Source: Ctena decussata (Eukaryota > Mollusca > Bivalvia > Lucinida > Lucinidae). From it: DNA of 64,000 nt. Each line of letters opens with the position of its first letter. The stretch's first letter is position 1. A program made the translations under genes and the position numbers. Below, one piece after another: positions 24,351 through 36,092 of this stretch. The notes beneath the pieces are model-generated. The model ran no database searches, had not been told where the DNA came from, and saw only the letters and a list, made by a program, of their open reading frames with translations. The stretch covers positions 104,145,298 through 104,209,297 of the forward strand of contig OZ022498.1 of NCBI GenBank assembly GCA_963989385.1, written 5' to 3'.

Positions 24351-24851
24351 TCGCTGACGTCAATTTTGTCGTCTGCTTTTTGCGCTGCGCTATAAGGGCC
24401 AATGTTTGTGTTACTGTGCCCTATAGCAAGAGGGAAGACTCCGATTTTCCCAGCGTTAACTTCCAATTTTGAGAAGCAAATATAATATATTCCTTGTGCA
24501 CCTGCTACGGTAATATATTGGTCTCAATAGGTTTCACAGTCCGTTTTGACCGTGAGGCTAGGGTTTTTTCAAATATCAAGATTTTGATGAGTAAAGGAAG
24601 CTATTAATAGATTGTTGTCACAGGCTTGTCGCAGAGCGGATCTTGTGCCATCACTCAAAAAAAGTTTCTATGACAACATCATAGCCTAGTTGATCCATAC
24701 ACTGTGGCTATTCCTAAACTTATTTCAGATCTGATTTCCACGGCAATAACATTGCCAGGCTTCACTTATCGGGCTGTAATCTCTCAGATGTCTGTTGTAT
24801 TATAATAGGCAGGTGTTTGATTATTGCTCGCTCGCGCTTAAATTTTATATC

Positions 24852-25466
24852 AAAAGTAAAAAGTATGCAAAGACCAGGAACTGAAACAATCAAAATCCAA
24901 ATCCAGCCCTCAAACCATAGTTGGAAACAACTAAGATTACAAATAATCAAGATACAGAAAACATATGGCCAACCGAGTGAGCAGCTTGTTCCCAAAAGGT
25001 GGCCACTCAGCAACCCAAACCGAACCAAAAATAATAATAACATACATAAGGTAAAACATCACAGAAACTCTGACACCAAAAACAGGCAACAAAGAACCAC
25101 AACAGAACTACCGCCTTGGAACGGTCAGTAATGAATTACTGGGGGGCTTAAATCGATTTTACAGGCCCAACCTCACCCTCAGTTTCTGAAGTGGTACAAA
25201 ACATTTAGTTGGTTGTTCGGTTCGCATGATAACCCTCTAACTCGTCAATGAATCATCACGGTAAACACATAAATCAAATTTCAACACCATGAAGAAGCAA
25301 AGACGAGGACTCAACAGATACAACGGGCCGCCTGACAGGTGGAGATCCCTGTCCTGCCAAACAACCCCACTGGAAATCTGAAGCAAAAGAAGGTCACCAG
25401 TTGAGCCCCGGTGGACCAAGCAACAGACAAAAAGGCTCCGGTCCCAACCAACTAAAATATATAGCT
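24852..25466 (-). mobile_element. Penelope-like element 3' UTR/terminus
   Basis: Directly follows the reverse transcriptase on the minus strand. The distal 529 bp (24852-25380) are duplicated in inverted orientation at 22534-23062, both ending at the same T-rich 3' end. It contains the conserved stem-loop ACCGTTCCAAGGCGGT with a neighbouring CAGTAAT/ATTACTG palindrome. Sequence between 25381 and 25466 matches the degraded copy at 53290-53400. Confidence 0.7.
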
Positions 25467-26916
25467 TTAGGTCGGGGCCATCATAGAGTCTGACGACCGA
25501 TCCCCCGGTGTGCAATTAAAGAGTGCAGCAAAGCTATCAACCGTGATTGGGTTAATCACTAAGCATGCAGACTGTCGCATAACATTTAAATTATAGCCAA
25601 TACGTTTGTGACGTATTATTATTTTTCGGAATTGATCAGAAAAATCAGTCCTACCCTTAATCTTTTTGAATTTGTATACTAAGTCACCATAAAATTCTGG
25701 TTCCGATAGGCCTTGGTGTAAAAGAAATTTTAATCCGAACTCAAATTTTGAAACCAATTTCATGGTGTCTGCGATAGAATTTAGAAAAAGCCTTTCTAAG
25801 CTTATGATACCGATAGCCCTGTTGAAGAAGTTTAGCAGTTAAACATTTATTACGAGCATTAAAGTCATCTACATGACTACACACTCTAGCAAATCTTATA
25901 AGTTGAGAAATATACACTCCATAAGAGGGACGACGTGGAACGTCACCATCCAAAAATGGAAAATTAACTATATCAAAGTCAAAGTCATCACGTTTATCAT
26001 AAATTTTAGAAGATACAAAACCGTTAGAAATAGATAGATGTAAATCCAAAAAGGGGGCCTCGGTATCTGAAGTATTAGCTTTATTCAATTTAAGTTCAGG
26101 TGGGTAAATTTGGTTAACCATGCTTTCAAAATAAGGATTATCAATATTCAGAAGATCGTCTAAATATCTAGAGGTTGAGTTAAATGCCTCAATGATATCA
26201 GCTTGATTATCAACAGAAAGAGAAGTCATGAAATCTCTTTCATAGCAAAATAAAAACAAATCGGCCACAAGAGGAGCACAATTTGTACCCATCGGAATAC
26301 CAACAATTTGTCTGTATAACTTATTACCAAATCTGATGTAAATATTATCTAAGAGATATGATAAGGCGTCACATACATTCTGACATGACCAAAGACTATA
26401 TCCTCTATATATTTTACGGTCAGTAGAAGTGAAAAACGCTTTCTTATCGTTACAGGCAATATAAAGGGTATCTTCATTTTTGGAGAACTTTTTGAAGGCC
26501 CTCTCAATCAAATCAACAAGTTTTTCCTTTATTAAATTATGGGGTAATGTGGTATAAAGAGTAGAAAAATCATAAGTGGACAAACTAGTCGCACGGAACC
26601 CTCTTGACTTCAGTTTACTAAGTACCTCACCAGAATTTTTTATAGACCAAAACATATTTTTCCCTGACCTCTCATACACTGTCTCATAGTACCAAATGAC
26701 ACGAGATTTCACAGCAGTGAGGCAAGAAGTTAATAATTTAGATAATTCTGTAGTAGTACAAGAGCTAGAGTTGGCAATGAATCTAGCTTTATACGTTTTT
26801 TTATGAAGCTTAGGTAACCAATACATCGTAGGAAGTTTGTCTTGGCGTTCCTTAACGTTAACAGCAAACTTTAAAGGCAAATTATTTGAGTGGCTATTAA
26901 CGACAAATTCTCGTAA
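25467..26916 (-). pseudogene. Penelope-like reverse transcriptase, one frameshift
   Basis: A long frame (25741-26880; in-frame codons back to a stop near 26919) encodes about 379 residues of reverse transcriptase: WLPKLHK near residues 21-27, palm motif A TYDFSTLYTTLP (Asp104), motif B GIPMGTNCAP (194-203), catalytic YLDD (239-242), then FLDLHLS and a basic thumb-like region. This order (GxPMGxxxxP, YLDD, FLDL) fits Penelope-like retroelements; no GIY-YIG nuclease is visible. A single-base indel near 25758 shifts the frame; the next 90 or so residues, which look like the natural C-terminus, continue in the frame 25467-25763. There is no ATG start and the N-terminus appears missing, so it is inactive. 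The placement is by motif and by the inverted terminal repeat, not by a search. Confidence 0.72.
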
Positions 26917-27117
26917 CTATGCTCCCTATGAGGCTGAAAGGAACAAATCCACAAGTTGCACCTCCTGGCACCGAGTATGTCCGTGTGGAAGTGTTTAATC
27001 GATTGTTATCATCTATCGGAATTTCTTCGGTTATGGGTTCAGATTTCGGTTACTAGTCTCGTATGTTGGCCTCTTTAAGTCTTATATGTTTTGCAATTCC
27101 CTTCATCAAATGGATTA
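26917..27117. other. 5' flank of the reverse transcriptase, unassigned
   Basis: May include further N-terminal element sequence in other frames; nothing recognisable. Confidence 0.3.
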
Positions 27118-27564
27118 CAGCTGACTCTCGTTATCTCAAAATCATATATGAGCCGCGACACGAGAAAACCAACAATGTGGTTTTGCGCCCAGCACAGACT
27201 CAGATCAGCCTGGACATCCGCCCAGTCTGATCAGAGTCTTCGCTGTTCGCATGGAGGTAGCTTAGACCCCGAGCTACCCTTTGAGAACTTAACGAAGAGT
27301 CTGGTCAAAATTGGCAGATGCCCAGGCTGATCTGAGTCTGCACTGGGCGCAGGACCACATTGTTGGTTTTCTCGCGTCGCGGCTCATATGTCAAAGTACT
27401 CTCTTATATCAAATACTATGGCTTGAATATACTTCTCTTTTTTATGTTTCATCTCCTGTTATCTCAAACTACTGGTATCGCAAAGTAAATTTTCTTGGAA
27501 AAGAAAATTTTGCTTTGAGATATCAGTAGTTTGACATGACAGACTTTGTAATATCGAGAGTTGA
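27118..27564. mobile_element. TTATCTCAAA element (family I), copy 2, with nested MITE
   Basis: Left end CAGCTGACTCTCGTTATCTC (27118), right end the inverse of TCAACTCTCGATATTACAAA. A TGAGCC MITE sits inside at 27149-27386. The inner hairpin GCAAAGTAAATTTTC/GAAAATTTTGCTTTG at about 27480-27520 is the same module as in the other family I copies. Confidence 0.65.
27149..27386. mobile_element. TGAGCC palindromic MITE, copy 4 of 7
   Basis: Nested inside family I copy 2. Ends TGAGCCGCGACACGAGAAAA and CGCGTCGCGGCTCA are intact, flanked by CATA and TATG. It inserted after its host element. Confidence 0.9.
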
Positions 27565-29131
27565 ATATTACTTAAAGCTCTGTCCGTCTAGTTTAAGGTG
27601 TCTGGATAATCCCTGTATTTTTCCGCCATTAATGGCATCAATATCAGTCGGTTTTCCTCCACGCAAGAAATTTCAAGGCAATGACATGCAATCATAGAAA
27701 TCAATACTGAAATACAGGTATTAGCAGCACGCCTTATCCTAAATTACTCAAGATAATTATGATTTAATGTATATTATTTCACATTTTTACCATAAGATTC
27801 GAACACTAACAAATTAACTAATGACTTTTTTTTCGAAGTCGAATTTTAGGACCACGCGTCCTAATGCATAGAAGTTATCTAAAGACAATTTCAACACAAT
27901 GAAGATAAATAGACCGTCGAGATAGTGATCAGGCTGTCCCTTTGTTTAAAAAAACAGCTTGATCTGAGCCTACAATGTTAGTTCAGGAAATAGTGTTTTA
28001 ATGTTATGGGGAATTACGGAAAAGTGCAAAATGCTGCCAGACAAAAAAAAAGTGGTTTCTAAGCAATTATGGTGTTGTCAAGAGAAAAATCGATTGGAAA
28101 TGACGATTTAAATATTCATGTGTTTAATTGCAGAAGCATATGATTACATGTAATGGCAGAAGACCCAGATTAGGAGGATTTTGGAGATAATTCTGAGATA
28201 ATCTTTTCTTGTTTCTCAATAGAAACGTATATTGTGACCTTCATATGAACTGCCTCTTTGCTCAAGGCGGATCAAATGAATTGTCACTTATGTATTTTCA
28301 GAGAGAAATAAAAGCATATCCAATCAGGGGAGATGGTAACTCCCCTTACCGAAGACAGCGAAGACGATATCAGTTTAACAGATGCGTGATTATATAGCAC
28401 TGATGAGCTGCTAATAGACGTAAATTCCTAAGAGCAACCACATATACAATGTATAGAATTCATGCAATCAGTATTTCCACCTGAAATAAGCTACATGTAG
28501 CGCGAATAACTTCTACAGAACAAATCCTAAATTTAGGCGAGTTTTAATAAGGAATATTTTTTTTTCAGTTTAGGGGGAGGGGTGGGGCGGAACCGTAAGA
28601 ACTCTGATCTCAAAGAGAAACTTGCTAGATAATTTATAGCACTCGTATGATACAATCAAAATCCAAAATTTAAAACTGAAATGATCGTGACAATAGTCTA
28701 CACTTTGACCATTAGCAAAGCAACCCAGAACTGCCATTCTTAAATGCGACATATCATGACTTGTCCATATCAAATATCATGGAAGTATTTCAGCTAGTAT
28801 ATAAATCTAAGACTAGGCTATGGATCGAAACTGAAATGCAATTAAAACAACTCATAAAATATGAATGCATTTCTTTACGCAACACATCGTCCTAATCTGT
28901 TCTACAAAACCGTTTTGTGTAATGAAATTATTCCAAGGGGATATGAATATACGGGGCGAACCCGAAGTGTTAGCTCAAAACTCCAGGTGAAAATAATTCA
29001 ACAGGTAGGAAAATAAGGGATGCCATTCATATGCGTGACATATTGTCATAACCTGTTCTGCATATCTATGAGGGAGGTTTCCATAACTTCACAAATGAGC
29101 CCACGGCATAGGTGAGCTAATTAAATAAATA
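27565..29131. other. Intergenic, one degenerate MITE
   Basis: No supported gene. The stretch 28170-28340 carries decayed landmarks of the ACATATGTTGTGACC MITE family (AAACGTATATTGTGACC, GTCACTTATGTATTTTCAGA). A weak inverted repeat around 27595-27745 (CTGTATTT...AAATACAG) may be another old MITE. Confidence 0.4.
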
Positions 29132-29346
29132 AGCCACATCATGTGATTTCCAACAATGTGGCATTGGTGACAAGCATAGGCTCTGATCAGACTGCACATA
29201 AGTGCAGTCTGATCAGAGCCTTTGCTTGTCACATCAGTCATCTATGGTAGTGGCCCAAGCCATGGAGCCAAGGTGAGTTCTGCGAAGGATGATCTAAATA
29301 TCACATGACGAAATTGCCACATTGTTGGAAGTCACATGATGTGGCT
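29132..29346. mobile_element. Palindromic MITE, AGCCACATCATGTGA ends
   Basis: Arms AGCCACATCATGTGATTTCC and the inverse; shared inner words CCAACAATGTGGC and CTGATCAGACTG tie it structurally to the TGAGCC family although the arms differ. The core GACAAGCATAGGCTCTGATC is perfectly mirrored. Confidence 0.8.
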
Positions 29347-30023
29347 CAAATGAAACCATCCAGTTACCGATGGGTATTCATCCTCTTTCTTTATGACGGC
29401 TATCTATGTCAACTGAATTCTGTTCTACTGCCATCAAATCGTCTATTTCGAAAAATAATATAATTTGACTTTACCGGTACCGTTTTTGTTTCAATTTCAC
29501 ACTATTTGGTACGAATAGTCAACCGCGTCGTTTCAAAACCCTAAACCATTCTATGTACGGCCGCAGAATATACGATTAAATCATTCCAGTATCAAGGGTA
29601 ACCATCCTCTACTCTATATTCCGAATATAGGCGATGTGATGGTTCTAAAGAGCATGTTCATTAGCGACTCAAAGCTTCAAGCTTTTTTGGTCATTTTCAC
29701 AATACTGTCGTGACTTCCTGTTTGCTACCCTTGAGGATGAAGCACTTCAATTTTGATTCTAGCCTTAAAGGAAAGACTTTGCTCCATGAGGCAGAATTTC
29801 TTACCTTAAAGTGTTGATACCGACTGAAAAGAGAAGACAAACTGAAAATGACGAAATTGGCTCCCCTGAAAGTGGATCTATTCACCTTAGTCATGGATTC
29901 TACATGGTCGACGAGTATTCCCACAATTTAAAAACATGGCAAGCCAACAGCAGGCCCGGATCCAGACCACCACGTACTGGTGGGGCTCAATAGGTAGGGT
30001 GGTGGGGCTGGGAGGTGCCGAGA
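29347..30023. other. Intergenic, no gene recognised
   Basis: No supported gene. A stretch near 29800-29890 distantly resembles the GAAAGTGTACCCA dispersed repeat. Confidence 0.35.
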
Positions 30024-30042
30024 TGTATGTGAGTGTGTGTGT

Positions 30043-30096
<54 letters not shown>

Positions 30097-30151
30097 ATGT
30101 GTGTGTGGGTGTGGGTTGGTGAGTGTGTGTGGGGGGATGGGGGGGGGGGGG
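30024..30151. repeat. TG microsatellite and G tract
   Basis: A TG-dinucleotide run of about 70 bp with interruptions, then TGGG and a G run at about 30139-30151. Apparent His-rich reading frames on the other strand are artefacts of this repeat. Confidence 0.9.
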
Positions 30152-30217
30152 GGCTTGAAAATATATGACATAGTTAGGGATGAATTTGATCAGAATTTTA
30201 ATGTCTTTTTTACCTTG

Positions 30218-30325
30218 AAATATATGTTGTGATATCTCATTAGAATCGCCATATGTTGTGATATCTCATTAGAATCGCCTCGCAAAGGCGATTCTAATGA
30301 GATGTCACAACATATATTTTAATCT
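30218..30325. mobile_element. ACATATGTTGTGA hairpin MITE with internal duplication
   Basis: ATATGTTGTGATATCTCATT and its inverse form a hairpin tipped by GCCTCGCAAAGGCG. The left arm is present twice in tandem (about 29-bp duplication, 30221-30279). Confidence 0.7.
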
Positions 30326-31906
30326 AACCACATAGATAAATCATTTCAAACTGTCATCAGATACTCATTATCTGGAGGCTTACATTATAGTACATAACAC
30401 TGAGGCCCAGATGGCGGGGCTGAAGCCCCAAAGCCCACCCCCTGGATCAGGGGCTGCAACAGCTATCGGAATGGAAGCAATGCTCATGACAAAGAATAAA
30501 CAGGGGCATGTCCACAGACATCTGCTGAGACATATAAGTGGCATATGAGACGTTCTCAGTTAAGCTGGGCCATTCGCGGACAAAAATGGCCACATATACA
30601 ACCATGCCAGAATTCAAGAAAAAATCACGACCATAATGCTCATTATATCTGCTTCAAAGCTTTAAAATAATTTCAGATAATAGTTTTAGATTATTGAATA
30701 CCAACCATGTTTAGAGACATACCCTTACAATTAAAAAATGGCGTATTTTATGACGTTATTTGAATACGTTGAAGAACGATGTCGCATACGATTTCTTTGA
30801 CATGCGTAGCACTGCACATTTACTAATCTACTGACATTTGATTATTTTGACTGATTTCAATTTAAAATGTTTTTCTTTGCTTTTTTGGACGAAAGGGGTT
30901 TTCTATGAAGCGCTGCTTAATCAAATGACGTCAACGCTTTCAAAACGTGGTTTTAGTGACGTAGGTTACGTGTGACATAGGTTACAGTACACACTTTTTA
31001 ACGTTTTTATACCATTTAATGTTTCAGTGCATGAAATCTAAGCACACCATCTTGTAGTTGTTACTAGGCAGGATTTTGCACATGAGTTTTAGAGCGATTG
31101 CTTTGCTCAGTTTAAAAAAAAGCCCGTGACGTAAGGTTACATTCTTACAGAAAAATGCTGGGGTAATGTATTTTGAAGTCGAGTAAAATATACAAAATGG
31201 AGCAAATTTGCACAAATGATATAAACTATTGAGGAACAAATATTTCTTCGTGTGATCTTGTAAGTTTTATGATGCTGGGCCATTTTAGTTAATACATGTA
31301 TCATGAATTTACCGCTGTGACGTAGGTTACATAAAATTTGCGACATCAGTTCCCAGTCTCATTTCGTAGTACAATTTACCCTTTAAATATTGTTTAAGCC
31401 GGGACATATGTAAGAAATAACCTGCATTTAATAATGGGACTCGATTTTAAGCAGTGATTAATCTTTTTTAGCCGTGCGGCGTTCATATCTATGGAACGGC
31501 AATATTGCGACATTTAAAAACGTCGCCTTTTAAACCAGGGTATCATTATTCAAACCAGTGTTAAAAATGTCTAACAAAACGCATGCATGTCTTGGTACTT
31601 TTAACTTCTTCTTTAGACAGGGGGCTACTTGTCAGAGAGTAAACAGGGCCGTTATTTTGTAATTTAAAGAAAGGTAATACGAAGGACAAAAATAATAGCT
31701 AATGGCCCAGCTTAACTGAGAACGTCTCATATAGACTTGTATCAGTCTAATTACTTTCCTCTGAGTCCCATTCGCACAACATAGAAGACTTTGTACTTTC
31801 TGTTGTATGTGTTTATGCACATGAAGTATAGGTTAAACCAAGATACATTCAATGTAATTTATAAAGTCAAGTTGCTATATGCAAAAACTGGCTAAATGCA
31901 GAGAAA
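30326..31906. other. Intergenic, no gene recognised
   Basis: No supported gene. Short frames (31024-31346 minus, 31632-31820 minus) have no motif support. Confidence 0.4.

Positions 31907-31951
<45 letters not shown>
31907..31951. repeat. GA microsatellite
   Basis: About 20 AG dinucleotides followed by an A run. Confidence 0.95.
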
Positions 31952-31955
<4 letters not shown>

Positions 31956-32449
31956 AAAAACTTTTATGCATACTGTTATATAGTTTTAATTGATTTTGTG
32001 CATGCTTCTTTTCAAAAGGCTATTGGTATTTTGCAACAAAGCTACAACTAGCCACCTCCTTCCTCGTATCTATCTACCAACCCCTTCCCTTGTCCCCTTT
32101 CGCCCATCCACCCTCTCCCGGTTTTTTAGATTAGAAATTATTTATTACTAAAGTAAATTTGGTTGTGAGGTTTGCCTATTATGTTAAGGACTCAAGTGCA
32201 TTTATCACCTCCTTTATTTCCAATGCGATTTATTCTTAAACATGTCTCTGGTCCAATCTGCAAAATACCAATAGCATTTCTAGATACGGACAAAGTACCC
32301 GATATGACAATAAATGCATGGCAAATATACACAATCGGTACAAACGCCAAACACCGGCACTTCGTTTAGTACTGTCGAGCTGGTATATCACGAAGTTGGC
32401 ATTCGCCGGAGTGAAACAAAGTTTGCAACTGCTGAATATGATAAAAATA

Positions 32450-32861
32450 CAGTCATCTCTCGATATCTCAAAAGTCAAAGGTTAATTCAAACTGCTGATA
32501 TCTCAAAGTAAATTTTCTGGGACCAAAAAATTTACTTTGAGATACCACTAGTTTGAGATAACAGAAGTTAAAGTGTAAAATATGTCTAAACTATATTCTT
32601 GGATATAAGAAGGTACATTTAGACAGAGCTCTAGATAAGAGGGAGTATTTGATGATAATTAAGGATAATTTTTCTTATTTCTAATCGAAACCATATATTG
32701 TGACCCCTCATCTGAACCGTCTCGTCGAGACGGTTCAGATGAGGGGCCACAAAATACGTTTTTATGCAGAATAAACTAAAATTATCCCTAATTGTCACCA
32801 AATACTCCCTCTTATCTAGAGCTCTGTTAGATATCAGTGTTGAGATAACGAGTGTCAACTG
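32450..32861. mobile_element. TTATCTCAAA element (family I), copy 3, with nested MITE
   Basis: Left end CAGTCATCTCTCGATATCTC, right end the inverse of CAGTTGACACTCGTTATCTC. An inner hairpin CAAAGTAAATTTTCTGGG/AAATTTACTTTG lies at about 32495-32545. A complete palindromic MITE (32623-32827) is nested in its right half. Confidence 0.7.
32623..32827. mobile_element. Palindromic MITE, ACAGAGCTCTAGATAAGAGG ends
   Basis: Arms ACAGAGCTCTAGATAAGAGG and the inverse; the core TGTGACCCCTCATCTGAACC is mirrored around CGTCTCGTCGAGACG. It belongs with 30218-30325, 34395-34505 and 35905-36086 by the AACATATGTTGTGACCCCTC-type core. Confidence 0.8.
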
Positions 32862-33435
32862 AAGGAATTAAAGCAGCTTCAAGAAACTGATGTACACTAC
32901 TGCAGATGCTGTAAATGTGCATCCGCATCGCAGACAGAGCAATTCAGTGAACGCATGAACTTGCTTTTTCGAAGTGTAATGACGACTTAGCGTAACAGTC
33001 ATGGCACTTACAACTGGATATGCCTTCGTAATATCAGCTGCAGTCATTTACCAGTCAGCTGTTAATTCGAATGTTCAAATTTGCCGATCCCAATAAAAAT
33101 TGATGTTGTTTTACAAAACCTTATAAGTAAAACGCAACTAATCGTAATTTAATATGTACAGATATTATTTTTATTATATGCAATCAAAGTTTGGGATGAA
33201 ATTCTGAATAAGTGTACTTCTCAGAATACCTGACACAGAAGGCACTGAATTTCAGTGAAGATTCTCAAGAATTCTCAAATTAAACAAATTCTCGTCTAAC
33301 TGTTTGCTGCTTATATACATGTAGTGGGATATCACTTCAACACCATCCCTGATCCATACAAAGTATGGTGTAATCAGGTCAAAGATTACATATGTACATG
33401 TTCAGTGTAACTATAGAACTAACTACAGTAAATTT
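32862..33435. other. Spacer, no gene
   Basis: AT-rich; nothing recognised. Confidence 0.35.
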
Positions 33436-33675
33436 TAGACACGACACGACCAAAACCAACAAAGTGGCATGTGCGCCAAGCGAAGGTTCAGATCAGCCTT
33501 GACATCCGCCGAGTCTGATCAGAGTCTTCGCTGTCGACATGGAGCGAGCTAAGGGCCTTAGCTACCCTTTAAGTGCACAGCAAAGACCCTGATCAGACTT
33601 GGCAGTTGCCAAGGCTGATCTGAGTCTTAGCTAGGCGCACATGCCACTTTGATGGTTTTGTGGTGTCGCGGCTCA
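33436..33675. mobile_element. TGAGCC palindromic MITE, copy 5 of 7
   Basis: The left tip is mutated (GACACGACACGACC in place of GAGCCGCGACACGA) but the right tip GTGTCGCGGCTCA is intact. The interior shows CCAACAAAGTGGCATGTGCG, a subfamily variant shared with copy 6. Confidence 0.82.
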
Positions 33676-34146
33676 AATACAGTTAATGCTCAAGTTATTC
33701 GATTTGACGCCGAAAAAAATGTAATGACGTTGGTGTTCTTTCGCTGTTTATATATTTATGAATTTGGATGGATTTTCCGCAAATTTATGCCAGAAAAATA
33801 TTAACATCAGTAATGGATTAAAATTTCACCTTAGCCCCTTTATGGGAATCACTTATTTTACACGCTACTATTGTCGTTTATACTTTTATGATTAACTCCA
33901 CTAAAAGAGATATTTATAATCAGATTTGAAAGAAAAAATACAAACAAAAAAATTTCTTTCTCCTTTCACTGTTTCTCGCTCTGTTTGCTTGTGTGAATAT
34001 CCATTTTTTCATTTTTGCAAAATACACACTTTTGTTATGTTGTACTTTCCTTCAATAGTTAATAAAATGTACGTCAGAGCTCCAGTTAAAAGGTGTAACA
34101 TTGATAATTTAGGGATACTTATCCTTATTTTTCCATAAAAAAATAC

Positions 34147-34384
34147 TGAGCCGCGACATGACAAAACCAACAAAGTGGCATGTGCACCCAGCGAGGACTC
34201 AGATCAGCCTGGGCATCCGCCCAGTCTAATCAGAGTCTTTGCTGTGCGCGTAAAAGGTAGCTAAGAGTCTAATCTAGCTCCATGCGGATAGTGGAGACTG
34301 ATCAGACTGGGTGGATGCCTAGGCTGATCTTAGTCTTCTCTGGGCGCACATGCCACTTTGTTGGTTTTGTCATGTCGCGGCTCA
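34147..34384. mobile_element. TGAGCC palindromic MITE, copy 6 of 7
   Basis: Ends TGAGCCGCGACATGACAAAA and GTCATGTCGCGGCTCA are both intact; GTGGCATGTGC subfamily, less than 500 bp from copy 5. Confidence 0.9.
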
Positions 34385-35904
34385 TTATATTGTGTTCCTC
34401 ATGATACGGATCTAATGAATAGGTCACAACGTATGTTTTCACTGAGAGATAAGAAAAAAAGTAACTCCTGTTACCCCTTCTCATCTGGACCTCTTGTACG
34501 TAACAAAATAATTCACAGCATACTATACTCATTGTCCAGAATCCAAGTTTCAGTATATCTGCGTCCGTTTGCCCTTACATCAAGAGTGTTAAAAGGTTTT
34601 CTGAAGAAAATGTAAGGAGCTTTTTTGCAAAAGCTTCCTGCTATAAACGCAGTGTCTTTGCGAAGACTGGTTTGAAAAAGAAACAAACTTTTTAATAATG
34701 ATTGCCTCAGTTTTAAATAACTCTACTGAGCAAAAAGTGAAAACGTTACATTTAAGATGACCGTTTGAAACTAACACAATGCCACTTTGAATGCCTGGAT
34801 ATATATCTTTTTGTCGAGCCAGACATTCAGCAAAAGAATGTCTTTGTAATTATGAATCTGAAACTCTCTGTGTTAGAGTTACCCTACCCTATTCGATTTT
34901 AGCCAATTTTGTCATACACCAATTATGCGCAAGCGCAGAAGCACATTTCTTTGTTGATCTAAAGCGTTGCAGCCAGAGTGGAAGAAAAGCATGAAATACT
35001 CATACCCAGAACACAAAGAAATAAAAACTTATTTTTTTTGCGAAATAACAAATTAAGTCCCTTTGTATTAAAAACATAGGGATTTTACATTTTTGATTAA
35101 TTTTGGGTTTATCACTCTTTTGAGCAACTTCTTTCTCGTTGTTGTAATACAATTGATCATGCATTTTACCTTGCGTTAGTTTTAGTGAAAGCAGAAAAAA
35201 TATTTGAGTGAAACACAAACTAATTTCTAATGGGAATTTCCATTGTTGAAGGTTGCTTATTTTGTTTTCGAAGAAATAGCGATATTTCAATTATATTTTC
35301 TATTCTATCACATAACCTTACTAGGTCGTTGGGGCACCACAGATGACTTCAAAACAATCCCTTTCCACCTTGTCCTGTCTTCAGCTGCCCTAGTTGAGCT
35401 GGCAAAAACCATTCCTGTCCACTCCTTGATACTTCAATACTGGTTTTCAAAGACATGAAAACACATTGGCGTGTGCTTTCGTTTTTGACATTTCTGGTAC
35501 ACTGATTGTTTGCCTAAGCCAAAAAAGGGGTGGTTGTACCATGCAATCAGTTGTTTTGATCAAGTTTAAAATGACAGATCGACTTCCTTAATTTGCACCA
35601 CAGAAAACTGCGCCCTGTCCAATTTGAAATGTATTTGCTTTATCGGAAATGCCTTTTACAGTCATCCATCAGTATCTTGACCTTACATATGCATGTAGCT
35701 TTAACAAGAGGTATTATTCAATATTTTTTCTGGCCTCATAAAAGCAGAAAACTTGAAGAAAAATTAGGTATAGCGTTTTCACTTTTGTTCAGTATATATA
35801 GTTTGTTTCTGAAAGATACGGTGAAAAAATAAACATTTGTTAGTTTTTCAAATATATACATACTTCCAAACAAGAGTCCGCAACACAGGCATTGAGTCAT
35901 CGCT
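34385..35904. other. Intergenic, one half MITE
   Basis: 34395-34505 is a single arm of the ACATATGTTGTGACC MITE family (GGTCACAACGTATGTTTTCA, GTTACCCCTTCTCATCTGG). No supported gene elsewhere. Confidence 0.4.
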
Positions 35905-36086
35905 CCAGATAAAAATGTGTAGCAGGGATAGTTTCGAGATAGATTCCCCATTTCTGTATGAAAACATATGTTGTGACCCCTCATCATAACCGCTAATGAG
36001 ATGTCACAACATATGTTTTCATTGAAAAATAAGGAATATTATTTGTAAATAATCACTGTTACCCCATCTTATCCGGATCACTGCTG
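35905..36086. mobile_element. ACATATGTTGTGACC MITE in the GPCR 3' flank
   Basis: GAAAACATATGTTGTGACCC with CTCAT is mirrored by ATGAGATGTCACAACATATG, followed by TTACCCCATCTTATCCGG. Its right edge lies only about 6-7 bp beyond the receptor's stop codon, so any 3' UTR of that gene must include this hairpin. Confidence 0.75.
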
Positions 36087-36092
36087 AGTGTA

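Noticed and set aside
24161..24466. Pro-rich protein frame on the minus strand
   Set aside because: Spans a palindromic MITE and homopolymer tracts.
24853..25131. Asn/Gln-rich hypothetical protein on the plus strand
   Set aside because: Antisense of the Penelope-like terminus; the same reading exists in the inverted copy only by sequence identity.
29887..30171. His/Pro-rich protein on the minus strand
   Set aside because: Translation of a TG microsatellite and G tract.
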